From an uncultured Acetatifactor sp. (GTDB lineage Bacteria; Bacillota; Clostridia; Lachnospirales; Lachnospiraceae), in assembly GCA_910578815.1 (NCBI GenBank), contig CAJTSE010000009.1, positions 62,001-126,000 on the forward strand: DNA of 64,000 bases, read 5' to 3'. Position numbers and translations under genes: made by a program. The notes under the pieces were generated by a model, which was not told the origin of the DNA, did not search any database, and worked only from the letters and a program-made list of their open reading frames with translations. This document shows, in pieces, positions 31,828 to 42,175 of this stretch. The first letter of the stretch is position 1. Every line of letters starts with the position of its first letter.

Positions 31828-31874
31828 AAATTTTACATAAGCATTCAGCCATGCAGAATGCTTATGTAAAATTT
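31828..31874. repeat. Perfect 19-bp inverted repeat between carB and sod
   Basis: Arms at 31828-31846 and 31856-31874 match perfectly around a nine-base loop. The sequence is AT-rich at the base and has GCATTC at the tip. No T-tract follows in either direction, so it is not a standard terminator for carB. Confidence 0.75.
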
Positions 31875-31943
31875 GTACGTGGGAGCTTGCTTTATATCCC
31901 GGTGACTTATGAATGGCACGGCTGAATGCAGCGTCCATCCCGC

Positions 31944-34900
31944 TCACAGTGACGCAATATCCACCAGGCTGAGCTTCCCGTCGCTCTCCTTGTTCTCCAG
32001 GCTGCTCACCAGTGCTCTGGCCGTGTCCATGGCGGTGATCACGTTCACACCCGTCTCAATGGAGGTACGGCGGATCAGAAAGCCGTCCCGGCTCTTGTCC
32101 CTACCCTGGGTAGGGGTGTCAATGACCAGATCAATCTTATGGCCCAGAATCAGGTCCATAATGGTAGGCGATTCCTGAGAAATCTTATTTACCTTTCTGG
32201 CCTTCACTCCGGCCTCATTTAAGGCCGCAGCCGTACTTCTGGTGGCATAGATGGTATAGCCCAGTCTTTCAAAGCGTCTGCCGATCTCCACCGCTTCTCC
32301 CTTGTCCGCGTCCTTCACTGTCATAATCAGGTTCTTATACTTGGGCAGGTTCACTCCCGCCCCCAAAAAGGCCTTGTAAAGCGCCTCGTTAAAGGTCTTT
32401 GCCACCCCTAAGCACTCGCCAGTGGATTTCATCTCCGGGCCTAAGCTGATCTCCGCTCCCCGTATCTTTTCAAAGGAAAACACGGGCATTTTGATGGCGT
32501 AATACTCCGCCTCCGGCTGCAATCCTGGCTTATAGCCCAGCTCGCTGATGGTCTTTCCCATAATCACCCCTGCTGCCAGATCCACAATAGGGATGCCGGT
32601 AACCTTGCTGATATAAGGCACCGTCCTGGAGGACCGGGGATTTACCTCGATAACGTACACATCCTCCCCGATGGCAATAAACTGGATGTTAATCAGGCCC
32701 TTTACATGCAGGGCCAGCGCCAGCCGCCTGGTATACTCCACAATTTTTTCCTTTACCAGCCTGCCGATGGTATGAGCCGGGTAAACGGAAATGCTGTCAC
32801 CGGAGTGCACGCCCGTCCTCTCGATATGCTCCATGATTCCGGGGATCAATATCTCCGTGCCGTCGCAGACCGCGTCCACCTCGATTTCCTTGCCCTGAAG
32901 ATACTTGTCTACCAGAATGGGATGATCCTGGGCAATGCGGTTGATAATCTCCATGAATTCTTCGATCTCCCGGTCGGAGATGGCAATCTGCATTCCCTGA
33001 CCGCCCAGCACGTAAGAGGGCCTTACCAGCACCGGATAGCCTAAAGTATTCGCCACCCTTTTTGCTTCCTCCGCCGTATAAACCGTGCCTCCCGCCGCCC
33101 GTGGAATCCCTGTCTGCTCCAATATCCTGTCAAAAAGCTCCCTGTCCTCGGCGGCGTCCACGTCCTCCGCCTTTGTGCCCCAGATGGGAACGCCCATTTT
33201 CATCAGGCTCTCCGTCAGCTTGATGGCAGTCTGGCCGCCAAACTGTACCACTGCCCCATCAGGGTTCTCCCTGTTGACAACGGCCTCCACGTCCTCCGCC
33301 GTCAGCGGCTCAAAATAGAGCTTGTCCGCAATGTCAAAATCCGTGCTCACGGTCTCCGGATTGTTATTGACAATAATCGTCTCATAGCCTGCCTTGGAAA
33401 AGGCCCAGGTGGCATGAACGGAGCAATAGTCAAACTCTATGCCCTGACCGATGCGGATGGGGCCGGAGCCCAGCACCAGCACCTTCTTCCTTCTCGCTTC
33501 CCCGCTTTCTGCCACACGCCCAGGGCATTCTACGGTTACATCCTGCCCATCCTCATTTTCGCCGCCGTAAACGGAATAATAATATGGCGTGGAGGCTTCA
33601 AATTCCGCAGCACAGGTATCCACCATCCTGTAAACGGCCCGAATGCCGTTTTCCTGCCTGAGCTGCTTTATTTCCGCCTCTGTCCTGCCTGTGAGCCCGG
33701 CAATGCAGTTATCCGGAAACTCCAGCCGCTTAGCCTCCCTTAAAAGGGCCGGCGTCAGCTCCTGTGTTTTCAGAGCCTGCTCCATTTCCACCAGGACCGC
33801 TATCTTGTCAATAAACCAAATGTCAATCTTTGTAATCTCATTAATTTCCTCATAACTGACGCCCTTGCGGACAGCCTCCGCAATCACCCAGATTCTCTGA
33901 TCGTCCACTACCTTCAGCCTGTTTTTCAGTTCCTCCGCGGAAAGGGCGGAAAAGTCATAGCTTAGCAGAGATTCCACATGCTGCTCCAAGGAGCGGATGG
34001 CCTTCATCAGGGCGCCCTCAAAGTTATCGCAGATGCTCATGACCTCCCCCGTGGCCTTCATCTGCGTGGTCAGGGTCCGCTTTGCGGTCAGGAACTTGTC
34101 AAAGGGCAGTCTGGGAATCTTGACCACGCAGTAATCCAGCGCCGGCTCAAAGGAAGCATAGGTCTTTCCCGTGACGGCGTTTTTGATTTCGTCCAGGGTA
34201 TAACCCAGAGCGATCTTTGCCGCCACCTTGGCAATGGGATAACCCGTAGCCTTGGAAGCCAGGGCCGAGGAACGGCTTACTCTGGGATTGACCTCGATCA
34301 CGCAGTATTCAAAGCTGGTGGGATGCAGGGCAAACTGTACGTTACAGCCCCCGGTGATCTTCAGCTCGTCAATAATATTCAAAGCAGAGGTGCGCAGCAT
34401 TTGATATTCCTTATCGCTTAAAGTCTGGGAAGGAGCCACCACGATGCTGTCCCCGGTATGTACGCCCACGGGGTCTATATTTTCCATGTTGCAGACCGTA
34501 ATGCAGTTGCCTGCGCTGTCCCGCATGACCTCGTATTCGATCTCCTTCCATCCCGCAATGCAGCGCTCTACCAGTACCTGGCCCACTCTGGACAGCCGCA
34601 GACCGTTTTCCAAAATTTCTTCCAGCTCGGCCTGATTGGAGGCAATGCCGCCGCCTGACCCGCCCAGGGTATAGGCAGGCCGGAGTACCACCGGATAGCC
34701 GATCCTGCCCGCAAACTCAACGCCGTCCCGCACATTTTCCACCACCAGCGAAGCCGCGCAGGGCTCTCCGATCCGCTCCATCAAATCCTTGAACTCCTGT
34801 CTCCCCTCCGCGTTGCGGATAGTCGCCGCCGTGGTCCCCAAAAGGGTTACTCCATGAGCCTTCAGGAAACCGGATTCCTCCAGCTCCATGCCCAGATTCA

Positions 34901-35186
34901 GGCCGGCCTGGCCCCCTAAGGTGGGCAGGATGCTGTCCGGCTTTTCCTGCTCTATAATCTGTTCTAAAATCTTTACGGTCAAAGGCTCAATATAAACCTT
35001 GTCCGCTATATCCTTGTCCGTCATGATTGTGGCCGGGTTGGAATTGACCAGAATTACCTCCACCCCTTCTTCCTTTAAGGAGCGGCAGGCCTGGGTCCCC
35101 GCATAGTCAAACTCCGCCGCCTGGCCGATGACAATGGGGCCGGAGCCGATCACCAGTACGCGCTTTACATTGGGATTCTTAGGCAT
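31944..35186 (-). CDS. carB: Carbamoyl-phosphate synthase large subunit
   Basis: The 1080-aa subunit makes carbamoyl phosphate from bicarbonate, ammonia (from CarA) and two ATP. The duplicated ATP-grasp halves are visible: VIGSGPIVIGQAAEFDYAGT near the N-terminus and VLGSGPIRIGQGIEFDYC in the second half. The allosteric MGS-like domain follows at the C-terminus (IDLVIDTPTQG). Full length. Its start overlaps the carA end by 8 bases. Confidence 0.97.
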   Translation of the reverse strand: MPKNPNVKRVLVIGSGPIVIGQAAEFDYAGTQACRSLKEEGVEVILVNSNPATIMTDKDIADKVYIEPLTVKILEQIIEQEKPDSILPTLGGQAGLNLGMELEESGFLKAHGVTLLGTTAATIRNAEGRQEFKDLMERIGEPCAASLVVENVRDGVEFAGRIGYPVVLRPAYTLGGSGGGIASNQAELEEILENGLRLSRVGQVLVERCIAGWKEIEYEVMRDSAGNCITVCNMENIDPVGVHTGDSIVVAPSQTLSDKEYQMLRTSALNIIDELKITGGCNVQFALHPTSFEYCVIEVNPRVSRSSALASKATGYPIAKVAAKIALGYTLDEIKNAVTGKTYASFEPALDYCVVKIPRLPFDKFLTAKRTLTTQMKATGEVMSICDNFEGALMKAIRSLEQHVESLLSYDFSALSAEELKNRLKVVDDQRIWVIAEAVRKGVSYEEINEITKIDIWFIDKIAVLVEMEQALKTQELTPALLREAKRLEFPDNCIAGLTGRTEAEIKQLRQENGIRAVYRMVDTCAAEFEASTPYYYSVYGGENEDGQDVTVECPGRVAESGEARRKKVLVLGSGPIRIGQGIEFDYCSVHATWAFSKAGYETIIVNNNPETVSTDFDIADKLYFEPLTAEDVEAVVNRENPDGAVVQFGGQTAIKLTESLMKMGVPIWGTKAEDVDAAEDRELFDRILEQTGIPRAAGGTVYTAEEAKRVANTLGYPVLVRPSYVLGGQGMQIAISDREIEEFMEIINRIAQDHPILVDKYLQGKEIEVDAVCDGTEILIPGIMEHIERTGVHSGDSISVYPAHTIGRLVKEKIVEYTRRLALALHVKGLINIQFIAIGEDVYVIEVNPRSSRTVPYISKVTGIPIVDLAAGVIMGKTISELGYKPGLQPEAEYYAIKMPVFSFEKIRGAEISLGPEMKSTGECLGVAKTFNEALYKAFLGAGVNLPKYKNLIMTVKDADKGEAVEIGRRFERLGYTIYATRSTAAALNEAGVKARKVNKISQESPTIMDLILGHKIDLVIDTPTQGRDKSRDGFLIRRTSIETGVNVITAMDTARALVSSLENKESDGKLSLVDIASL

Positions 35187-36375
35187 TGCAGTTTTCTCCT
35201 TTCATCATGTCAATGAACCTGTCAAACAGATAACGGGAATCCTGAGGGCCGGGACAGGCCTCCGGATGATACTGCACCGTAAAAATCTTTTTCCCGGTGT
35301 AGGATAAGCCCTCGTTGGTGCCGTCGTTGACATTGATAAAGGCGGGAACCGCAACCTTTGGATCCAGCCCGTCCGTATCCACCACGTACCCATGATTCTG
35401 GGAGGAAATATACACCCTGCCGTCAGCCAGATCCTTCACGGGATGGTTACCGCCCCTGTGGCCGTATTTCAGCTTATGGGTATCGCAGCCATGGGCCAGC
35501 GCCGTCAGCTGATGCCCAAGACAGATGGCAAAGACAGGTATATCCGTGGCACAGAGCTTTTTTATTTCTTCTATGATGGCAGTGCATTCCTTGGGGTCTC
35601 CCGGTCCGTTGCTGAGCATAATGCCGTCCGGCCCCATGGCGATCACCTCTTCCGCAGGCGTAAACGCCGGGAACACCGTCACCTCGCACCCTCTCTCCGC
35701 CAGGGATCGGGCAATGTTCTTTTTGGCCCCAAAATCCATCAGCGCTACTCTTAAACCCGTACCGTTTAACTCCCTCACCAGAGAAGGCCTGATTTCCCTT
35801 GCGCCGCTCTCATAGGCCTTCCGGTCAAACCTGGCCGCTCCGGAAAGAGGACCGTTCTCCGCAAGACTTTCCGCGGGCTTTACCACATATTTTTCCCTGC
35901 AGGTCACCCTTTCCACCACATTCCCCGTGGTATACGCCTTCAGCACAGGCAGAATCCCGGTCAGGTCATAATCCTGATTTGTGGTAATCATGCCGTTCAT
36001 GGTGCCCTTTTCCCGCAGTATCCTGGTCAGCGCCCTGGTGTCGATACCGGCGATGCCCGGCACGTCATTTTCCTCCAGAAACTCCTGAATGGAACAGTCG
36101 CTTCGAAAATTGCTGGGGACGCGGGAAAGCTCCCGCACCAGAAATGCGTCCGGCCAGGCCCGCAGAGATTCCATGTCCTCCCTGCAGATACCGTAATTAC
36201 CGATCAGCGGATAGGTCATACATACCGCCTGCCCCGCATATGAGGGATCGGTCAGCACCTCCAGGTATCCTGCCATAGAGGTATTAAACACTATCTCGCT
36301 GACAACCTCCTTTTGGACGCCAATGTGGGTCCCTTCAAAAACTGTACCGTCTTCCAAAATCAAAAAAGCCTTCAT
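35179..36375 (-). CDS. carA: Carbamoyl-phosphate synthase small subunit
   Basis: The 398-aa glutamine amidotransferase subunit feeds ammonia to CarB. The N-terminal CPSase domain starts AFLILEDGTVFEGTHIG. The class I amidotransferase domain has the nucleophilic Cys in FAICLGHQLTALAHG and the His/Glu pair in VQYHPEACPGP. It is larger than many CarA (about 360 aa) because of an insertion around residues 160-200. AGGAGGACAGG precedes the start. Confidence 0.96.
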   Translation of the reverse strand: MKAFLILEDGTVFEGTHIGVQKEVVSEIVFNTSMAGYLEVLTDPSYAGQAVCMTYPLIGNYGICREDMESLRAWPDAFLVRELSRVPSNFRSDCSIQEFLEENDVPGIAGIDTRALTRILREKGTMNGMITTNQDYDLTGILPVLKAYTTGNVVERVTCREKYVVKPAESLAENGPLSGAARFDRKAYESGAREIRPSLVRELNGTGLRVALMDFGAKKNIARSLAERGCEVTVFPAFTPAEEVIAMGPDGIMLSNGPGDPKECTAIIEEIKKLCATDIPVFAICLGHQLTALAHGCDTHKLKYGHRGGNHPVKDLADGRVYISSQNHGYVVDTDGLDPKVAVPAFINVNDGTNEGLSYTGKKIFTVQYHPEACPGPQDSRYLFDRFIDMMKGENCNA

Positions 36376-36379
36376 CCTG

Positions 36380-36470
36380 TCCTCCTGTCAGATACTGTTT
36401 ACGACTTCTCTGCAAAAACCTGGCGATGAGCTTTAAAAACCCACCGCCTTAAGAATCTTTCCGCCTTTCA
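36380..36470 (-). repeat. Fragment of the hairpin-array element (HDOD gene to carA)
   Basis: Starting in the stop codon of the upstream gene the sequence is GTG TGA AAGGCGGAAAGATT, matching the 5' end of copy 1 (TGAAAGGCGAAAAGAC). A G-U-containing stem (GGCGRTGRG with its partner) follows before the carA ribosome binding site. The rest of the family sequence is missing. Confidence 0.5.
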
Positions 36471-37706
36471 CACCAGCTGCTTATACCACTTCAGTGCATT
36501 TACATACGCGTCATGGATATAGTCTATACTCACATCCACCAGCAGAAGCTGTCTGGAAACTTCCTGCCAGTTGGCGTTTTCATACTGCTCCATGAAATCA
36601 TATAACGTCGCATAAGGCCCCTGGCCCTTCGTCAGGGCATCCCGGATCTCATCTCCCACCATGACCATATCCAGCGCCTCTTCCATGCTCTTTTCCAAAA
36701 TCACGTCCAGCACCGAAAACAGCCCCATCAGGAACAGCTCTTCCGATTTATCCCCCAGACCGAAAGCTCCTGCCAGGCTCTCCGCAAATTTTGCTCTTAG
36801 CAGGGACAGTCTGGTGATCTCGCTGGGCTTATCCGCATACAGCTTATTGGCCACCGCCGTATTGATCCATTTTTTCAGCTCCTTCTGCCCCAGCATGGCC
36901 GCGGCATGGCGGATGGTGGTAATGCCGGCGTTTATCGTCATGCGGTTTACCATCTGCAGCAGGGAGATGGTCAAAGCCGTATCACGCCCGATGACATTTG
37001 CCGCCTCCAAAAGATCAAAGTCTATGTCATTTACCGCATTCAGTAATTCAATATAGTTTACCTTCAGGGGAGCCACTACATGCTCTCCCTTTGTCACCGG
37101 CACCCGATAAAATTCTCCCTCGTAAAGCTGATAGCCGCCCGTTTCTTTTAAGGCCTCGAAGGTCTCCATCGTATCAATACCGCCCGCGCAGAGCTTAATC
37201 TGAGGATACAGCTTTCCAAAATAAAGCCTGGCCTTCTCGATGGCAATCTTCTTATTGTTCAGGAAAACATAATCCGTCAGCTTCATGATCTCCGTGTAAT
37301 TTCCGAAATCTGACACGGCCAGCTTCCGCACAGCCAGCTTATAGCCCTTTCCCTTCAGTTCCCGCAGACGATTGATATAAGCCTCTACCGGTGGAATGGT
37401 GTTGTCGATTAAGAATACAATCCTTTGATGAGGGGCGCTGCACTGGCTCTCCACATCTGAAAAAATGGAAATATTGCCTACCGGCACAAAAATCTCCTTG
37501 TCCTCAGAAAGAGTTTCAATGCCCATACTTTCGATCAGCTCCAGGCCTTCCACCATTGCCGTTCCGTCGTTCTGACCGGTTCCCAGCAACATGGGATTTA
37601 AAAAATAATTGTCCTTCTGTGAGAAGATGGAGTATGCTTTCACTGCCATGTTCTCGTCAAAAAGCGGCACCAAAACCATTAACATAACCTTCACCCTTTG
37701 CGGCAT
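36468..37706 (-). CDS. EAL-like/HDOD signalling protein (YuxH type)
   Basis: A 412-aa two-domain protein. The N-terminal half (about residues 8-200) has the shape of an EAL c-di-GMP phosphodiesterase, but the EAL and metal-binding residues are missing (SIFSQKDNYFLNPML, where a catalytic domain would have a QPI motif), so it is probably inactive. The C-terminal half (205-400) is an HDOD domain (LLEAANVIGRDTALTISLLQMVN, ITTIRHAAAMLGQKELKKW). The architecture matches YuxH-type proteins, linked to signal transduction. ATG 37706 has GGGG upstream; ATG 37685 is also possible. It sits between purL and carA on the same strand. Confidence 0.82.
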   Translation of the reverse strand: MPQRVKVMLMVLVPLFDENMAVKAYSIFSQKDNYFLNPMLLGTGQNDGTAMVEGLELIESMGIETLSEDKEIFVPVGNISIFSDVESQCSAPHQRIVFLIDNTIPPVEAYINRLRELKGKGYKLAVRKLAVSDFGNYTEIMKLTDYVFLNNKKIAIEKARLYFGKLYPQIKLCAGGIDTMETFEALKETGGYQLYEGEFYRVPVTKGEHVVAPLKVNYIELLNAVNDIDFDLLEAANVIGRDTALTISLLQMVNRMTINAGITTIRHAAAMLGQKELKKWINTAVANKLYADKPSEITRLSLLRAKFAESLAGAFGLGDKSEELFLMGLFSVLDVILEKSMEEALDMVMVGDEIRDALTKGQGPYATLYDFMEQYENANWQEVSRQLLLVDVSIDYIHDAYVNALKWYKQLV

Positions 37707-37741
37707 CGCCGCCCCTTTCCGTATCTACCCACTTGTTTAAC

Positions 37742-40700
37742 TTATTTAAAATACTCAACACCGGATTCAAAGATTCTCAGATCCTGCTGCCCGTATATAT
37801 TCATGGCCACAGCCCTGCCCTTACGCTCGGAATGAGCCATCTTTCCCAGGCACCGCCCGTCAGGAGACGTAATGCCCTCTATGGCACGATAGGAGCCGTT
37901 TATATTATATTCCTCATCCATGGAGACATTGCCTTCCGGATCCGCGTACTGAGTAGCCACCTGCCCATTTGCAAACAGACTGTCAATCCATTCTCTGTCC
38001 GCTACAAAGCGCCCTTCGCCGTGGGACGCGGGATTACAGTAAGTTGCTCCTGGCTCCGCTCCCTGAAGCCAGGGAGATTTATTGGACACCACCTTCGTAT
38101 AAACCATCTTGGAAATATGGCGGCCGATGGTGTTAAATGTCAGCGTAGGTGAATTTTCATCCTGCCCCTTAATCTCGCCATAGGGAACCAGTCCCAGCTT
38201 GATCAGAGCCTGGAAACCGTTACAGATGCCCAGTGCCAGACCGTCCCGCTCATCAAGAAGCTTCCTTACCGCCTCCTGCATCTTTGCGTTCCGAAATGCG
38301 GTGGCAAAAAATTTTGCGCTGCCGTCAGGCTCGTCGCCGGCCGAAAAGCCGCCGGGGAACATAATAATCTGAGCCTGACTAATGGCTTTTTCAAATTCCT
38401 CCACCGATTCCCTTATATCCGCCGCACTTAAGTTTCGGAACACCCTGGTGACCACATTGGCCCCGGCCCGCTCAAAAGCTTTTGCACTGTCATATTCGCA
38501 GTTGGTACCAGGGAACACAGGAATAAACACGGTCGGCTTCGCCACCTTGTTTTTGCAGACATAAATGCTGCCCGGCTCCGCTTTGTACAGCGGACTTTCC
38601 ACAGCCTGAGCGCCCTTCACGGCCTTTGTGGCAAATACCTTCTCCAGCCTTGAAGTCCATGCCTCCAGCGCCTCTTCCATAGTAATCCTGACGTCGCCGT
38701 ACACAAAGGCAGGCTCATCCGTTACACTGCCGCATATCCAGCTGCGGAAACCTGCGTCCAGGCACTCCTGCGCCGTCTCCGGGGAAACCTCCAGCAGAAG
38801 ATTCCCCAGGGCTCTGCTCTCAAACAGTTCCCGCACATCCACATCGGCTTCCATCCGTACCCCCAGCCTGTTTCCGAAAGCCATCTTGGATATAGCTGCC
38901 GCCATGCCTCTTGCATCCAGAGCATAAGCGGAAAACACCTTTTTCTCCTGCATCAGCTGATGAATATATCCGTAAAGTTTTGCTGCCCTTTCATATTTGG
39001 GTATGTCATATTCGTCCGCTTCAATCTCAAAACGCACCAGCTTATTGCCCGCCTTCTTTAACTCCGGCGTCACAACGTCCCCGCTCTTCGCAATGTCCAC
39101 CGCAAAAGAAACCAAAGTGGGGGGCACGTCAATATCGTTAAAAGTGCCGGACATGCTATCCTTGCCGCCAATAGAAGGCAGACCGAAACCGATCTGGGCG
39201 TCATAGGCTCCCAGCAACGCCGCAAAGGGCTGACTCCAGCGCGCCGGATCCCCCGTCATCCTGCGGAAATATTCCTGGAAGGTAAAGCGGATCTTTGTAA
39301 AGTCTCCGCCGGAGGCCACAATCTTTGCCATGGATTCCAGCACCGCGTAGATGGCCCCATGGTAAGGGCTCCATGAAGAAAGGTAAGGGTCAAAGCCGAA
39401 GCTCATCATGGTAACAGTATCCGTCTTTCCTTTCAGTACGGGCAGCTTGGCAATCATGGCCTGGGTCTCCGTCATCTGATGTTTCCCGCCGTAGGGCATC
39501 AGCACGCTGCCTGCCCCGATGGAGGCGTCAAACATCTCCACCAGCCCCTTCTGGGAGCATACATTCAAATCATTTAGCAGAGCCAGCCATGCGCCCTTTA
39601 CATCTCCTGTCTCCAGCTTTTCTTCTACTGCGGGAACGGAAATTTTCCTGAAATAATTCTTCTTTTCGTCCGGTATCTCTACCTTGACGGCAGTTTCCTG
39701 ATGAGCGCCGTTGGTGTCCAAAAAACCTCTCTTTAAATCAACGATCTTCTTTCCCCGCCAGTTCAGCACCAGTCTGGGTTCCTCTGTGACCACAGCCACG
39801 GTCACCGCCTCCAGATTTTCCTCCGCCGCATAATGTAAAAATTGATCCGCGTCTTTCGGATCCACCACCACAGCCATCCGCTCCTGAGACTCGGAGATGG
39901 CAAGCTCCGTGCCGTCCAGTCCTGCGTATTTCTTGGGCACCTTGTCCAGATCCACGGTCAGCCCGTCCGCCAGTTCGCCGATGGCTACGGATACGCCGCC
40001 CGCCCCGAAATCATTACATTTTTTGATCAGTCGGCTCACTTCCTCGCGGCGGAACAGCCTCTGTATCTTCCGCTCCGTGGGCGCATTGCCCTTCTGTACC
40101 TCCGCACCGCAGTTCTCGATGGACTGCTCCGTATGCACCTTGGAGGAACCCGTCGCGCCGCCGCAGCCGTCCCGGCCGGTACGTCCCCCCAGCAGGATAA
40201 TAATATCTCCGGGGTCCGAGGTCTCCCTGATTACGTTGCGTCTGGGAGCCGCGCCCATGACCGCCCCGATTTCCATGCGCTTGGCCACATAATTGGGATG
40301 ATAAATTTCCTTTACAAAGCCGGTGGCCAAACCGATCTGGTTTCCGTAAGAGGAATATCCGTCCGCCGCCCCCCGCACCAGTTTTTTCTGGGAAAGCTTT
40401 CCCTTTAAAGTATCCGCCACGGGAACCGTGGGGTCTGCCGCGCCGGTCACACGCATGGCCTGATATACGTACCCCCTGCCGGACAAAGGATCACGGATAG
40501 CCCCGCCAAGACAGGTGGCCGCGCCGCCGAAGGGCTCTATCTCCGTAGGATGGTTATGGGTCTCGTTTTTAAAGAATACCAGCCATTCCTCTGTCTCCTT
40601 CCGGTCTCCGTAATCCATCTCCACAGGTACCACAACGGAACAGGCGTTGATCTCATCAGACTCTTCCATGTCCTCCAGCCTGCCGTCCTTTTTCAGCTTC

Positions 40701-41566
40701 CTCATAGCCATCAGGGCCAGGTCCATCAAGCAGATAAATTTATCCTTTCTATCCCCGAAAATCTCTTCCCTGGTATCCAGATAGCTTCTGTATGTAGTCT
40801 CGATGGGCGAACGGTAATAGCCTTCTCCAAACTCTATGTCCGTCAGCTCCGTAGAAAAGGTGGTATGCCTGCAATGATCGGACCAATAGGTATCCAGCAC
40901 CCGAATCTCTGTCATGGTAGGATTGCGCTTTTCTTCTCCCACAAAATAATTCTGGATATGCCGAAAATCCTTGAAGGTCATGGCAAGCCCCAGCGAATCG
41001 TAAAGCTCCTTCAGCTCCGCCTCCGGCATGTCCACAAAGTCCTTGTGCCCTGGCATATTTTCCAGAACGACTACATCCGCCGGCTCTTCAAATACGGTAA
41101 TCAGGGTATCAGGCTTTCTGCTCTCTGTTTCCCTGGAATCAACGGGGTTGATACAGTACGCCTTAATCCTTGCAAACTCTTCCTCTGAAATATCCCCCAG
41201 AATCATATAGCACACAGCCGTACGAATGACGGGCTCTTCGTCCTCGTTTAAGAACCTTACGCACTGTACCGCAGAATCCGCCCTCTGGTCAAACTGGCCC
41301 GGTAGAAACTCCACAGAAAACACCCTTGCACCGGCAGGAACTTCTATTTCCTCATAGTATAAATGATCCACCGGCGGCTCGGAAAAGACCGTCCTGCAGG
41401 CTGTCTCAAATACCGGCTCCGATATATTTTCCACGTCGTAGCGTATAAATTCCCGTACACCTTCCACCTGGATCCCCAGATAATTCCGGATTTCTTCCTG
41501 CAGCGCCTTTGCCTTCACCGCAAAGGGCTCCTTTTTTTCCACATAAATGCGTTTGACGTTTCCCAT
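37742..41566 (-). CDS. purL: Phosphoribosylformylglycinamidine synthase, single chain
   Basis: The 1274-aa protein catalyses the fourth step of purine synthesis. It is the large single-chain form: N-terminal PurS-like and linker regions, two ATPase lobes (TFSTELTDIEFGEG, FKNETHNHPTEIEPFGGA; then GLPSIGGKDSMSG), and a C-terminal glutaminase with GICNGFQALIKLGLVPYG (nucleophile Cys) and a late His in NPASHGEGRF. The start follows GGAGG by a few bases. It begins ten bases after tetR. Confidence 0.96.
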   Translation of the reverse strand: MGNVKRIYVEKKEPFAVKAKALQEEIRNYLGIQVEGVREFIRYDVENISEPVFETACRTVFSEPPVDHLYYEEIEVPAGARVFSVEFLPGQFDQRADSAVQCVRFLNEDEEPVIRTAVCYMILGDISEEEFARIKAYCINPVDSRETESRKPDTLITVFEEPADVVVLENMPGHKDFVDMPEAELKELYDSLGLAMTFKDFRHIQNYFVGEEKRNPTMTEIRVLDTYWSDHCRHTTFSTELTDIEFGEGYYRSPIETTYRSYLDTREEIFGDRKDKFICLMDLALMAMRKLKKDGRLEDMEESDEINACSVVVPVEMDYGDRKETEEWLVFFKNETHNHPTEIEPFGGAATCLGGAIRDPLSGRGYVYQAMRVTGAADPTVPVADTLKGKLSQKKLVRGAADGYSSYGNQIGLATGFVKEIYHPNYVAKRMEIGAVMGAAPRRNVIRETSDPGDIIILLGGRTGRDGCGGATGSSKVHTEQSIENCGAEVQKGNAPTERKIQRLFRREEVSRLIKKCNDFGAGGVSVAIGELADGLTVDLDKVPKKYAGLDGTELAISESQERMAVVVDPKDADQFLHYAAEENLEAVTVAVVTEEPRLVLNWRGKKIVDLKRGFLDTNGAHQETAVKVEIPDEKKNYFRKISVPAVEEKLETGDVKGAWLALLNDLNVCSQKGLVEMFDASIGAGSVLMPYGGKHQMTETQAMIAKLPVLKGKTDTVTMMSFGFDPYLSSWSPYHGAIYAVLESMAKIVASGGDFTKIRFTFQEYFRRMTGDPARWSQPFAALLGAYDAQIGFGLPSIGGKDSMSGTFNDIDVPPTLVSFAVDIAKSGDVVTPELKKAGNKLVRFEIEADEYDIPKYERAAKLYGYIHQLMQEKKVFSAYALDARGMAAAISKMAFGNRLGVRMEADVDVRELFESRALGNLLLEVSPETAQECLDAGFRSWICGSVTDEPAFVYGDVRITMEEALEAWTSRLEKVFATKAVKGAQAVESPLYKAEPGSIYVCKNKVAKPTVFIPVFPGTNCEYDSAKAFERAGANVVTRVFRNLSAADIRESVEEFEKAISQAQIIMFPGGFSAGDEPDGSAKFFATAFRNAKMQEAVRKLLDERDGLALGICNGFQALIKLGLVPYGEIKGQDENSPTLTFNTIGRHISKMVYTKVVSNKSPWLQGAEPGATYCNPASHGEGRFVADREWIDSLFANGQVATQYADPEGNVSMDEEYNINGSYRAIEGITSPDGRCLGKMAHSERKGRAVAMNIYGQQDLRIFESGVEYFK

Positions 41567-41576
41567 TTACTTCCTC

Positions 41577-42161
41577 CTATACCTCCAGCCCTAAATATTT
41601 CAAAATAAACTCTATCTCCCGGTCCACCGTTTCCGCCGTAATGCCGATTGTCTGGGCCGAGATCTTTAAGCCTTCCAGGACGAACATGATATTCCTGGCC
41701 GTCCCCTGGCAGTCCTCACAATAAAACTCTCCGTTATCCACACCGATCTCAATCAGTTTCTCAATAATCTTTACCGCCGAGTCAAACTGCTTTTTCAAAA
41801 TGTTATTTTTCCTGCCCGGCGGATTTTCAAAATAGTACTCATAAATCGCCTGCGTAAGAGTATCCTCCCTGCGCAGCAGCTCTTTTTTCTGTTCCTGTAA
41901 AAAAAGCATCAGAATATCAGCCGCCGTGGCATCCTCGGTAATCTTGTCGGAAAAGACGTCATCCGTCTCTTCACTCTCCAGCCGCATTACCTCCTGAAAG
42001 ATCTGGCTGGTACTCTCAAAGTACAAATACAGACCGCCCCTGCTGATGTCGCAGGCCTCTACAATATCCTTCATGGTCACCTTTTTAAAGCCCTTTTCCA
42101 CAAAGACCTTCCTGGCCGTCTCCAGAATATACTTCTTCTTCTGTATTGATTTTTCTCCCAT
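41577..42161 (-). CDS. TetR-family transcriptional regulator
   Basis: The 194-aa product has a TetR N-terminal helix-turn-helix (ILETARKVFVEKGFKKVTMK then DIVEACDISRGGLYLYF, about residues 12-52) and a ligand-binding helical C-terminal domain without a recognised family. It precedes purL by ten bases and follows the 155-aa gene by 14 bases, so it is co-transcribed with both; it may regulate the operon or distant genes. Confidence 0.9.
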   Translation of the reverse strand: MGEKSIQKKKYILETARKVFVEKGFKKVTMKDIVEACDISRGGLYLYFESTSQIFQEVMRLESEETDDVFSDKITEDATAADILMLFLQEQKKELLRREDTLTQAIYEYYFENPPGRKNNILKKQFDSAVKIIEKLIEIGVDNGEFYCEDCQGTARNIMFVLEGLKISAQTIGITAETVDREIEFILKYLGLEV

Positions 42162-42175
42162 GCTTTACTCCTCTT

